A DNA stretch of 6,179 nt from an uncultured Clostridia bacterium (GTDB taxonomy: Bacteria; Bacillota; Clostridia; Christensenellales; CAG-917): NCBI GenBank assembly GCA_937881285.1, contig CALGEU010000101.1, positions 1 to 6,179 of the forward strand, read 5' to 3'. Positions within the stretch are counted from its first letter, which is position 1; each line of letters starts with the position of its first letter. A program made the translations under genes and the position numbers. The notes under the pieces are model-generated. The model made no database searches. It worked only from the letters and a program-made list of their open reading frames with translations, and had not been told where the DNA came from. Positions 5,922 to 6,179 of the stretch are shown piece after piece.

Positions 5922-6179
5922 TTAAAACGTGGGGGGAGAAGCAATCCATAGCACCACTGCTTTTTCGCTCGTGCGGTTTTCAAGATGATGCACTTTTGAC
6001 GAAGAGAAATAAAACACTTCGCCTTTTTTCACGCAATACGCCGCTTGTCCTATGTGCAGCCACACTCTTCCCGAAAGCACGTATCCGAACTCTTCTCCTT
6101 CGTGCGGAACGTCTTCTTCGAGCGTAGTATGCGGTTCGAGCGTCACGCGGATAGGCTCCATTTCGTTCTTTTGAGCGTT
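5922..6179 (-). CDS. Cupin domain, probably the C-terminal part of an XRE-cupin transcriptional regulator; 5' end cut by window edge
   Basis: The frame is open from the right edge to a TAA at 5922-5924, giving 85 residues. Counting from the edge, PHEGEEFGYVLSG (25-37) is cupin motif 1 and GEVFYFSSSKVHHLEN (53-68) is motif 2. The residues before the first methionine (NAQKNE) keep the frame open, so the ATG at 6161 need not be the true start. In XRE-cupin regulators, about 180-190 residues long, a helix-turn-helix domain precedes such a cupin and the cupin binds the effector. The E. coli putrescine repressor PuuR has this architecture. Here the helix-turn-helix would lie outside the window, so the regulator call is inferred from the cupin type and from its position just upstream of potA. 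A stand-alone small cupin protein is the alternative. Confidence 0.8.
   Translation of the reverse strand, partial: NAQKNEMEPIRVTLEPHTTLEEDVPHEGEEFGYVLSGRVWLHIGQAAYCVKKGEVFYFSSSKVHHLENRTSEKAVVLWIASPPTF

Overview
The window carries one compact minus-strand locus for polyamine uptake, flanked by two genes cut by the window edges. Read in the direction of transcription (right to left), it contains the 3' end of a cupin-type regulator (5922-6179), a 175-bp leader, then potA, potB, potC and potD (5746 down to 1028). An intrinsic terminator (986-1011) follows, then a new promoter and a cation diffusion facilitator gene (904 down to the left edge). I see no plus-strand gene, RNA gene, mobile element or CRISPR array. 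No gene-free stretch exceeds 300 bases.

The organism is most likely a low-to-moderate GC Gram-positive bacterium of the Firmicutes, probably class Clostridia. Three things suggest this: strong AAGGAG-type ribosome binding sites before the pot genes, a solute-binding protein with a lipoprotein signal instead of a free periplasmic one, and the order regulator-potA-potB-potC-potD with overlapping genes. This is inference; no marker gene is present.

The four pot genes form one ABC importer. PotD captures polyamine outside the cell, PotB and PotC form the membrane channel, and PotA hydrolyses ATP. Stop and start codons overlap at all three internal junctions (4, 7 and 4 nt), which points to translational coupling. 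The upstream cupin protein is probably the C-terminal part of an XRE-cupin regulator of this operon. The leader between them holds inverted repeats that could be its operators.

The system is a recognisable PotABCD transporter, not a new class, but two subunits are elaborated. PotA is 543 residues against roughly 350-380 for typical PotA. The excess is a short insertion in the helical subdomain, a second tandem TOBE-like module and a strongly acidic tail. PotD is 490 residues against roughly 350. It keeps the polyamine-binding residues but has about 40 extra residues in one lobe and a C-terminal transmembrane helix with a basic cytoplasmic tail, so it looks anchored at both ends. The CDF gene after the terminator is a separate transcription unit; its metal-site residues fit the manganese-type subgroup.
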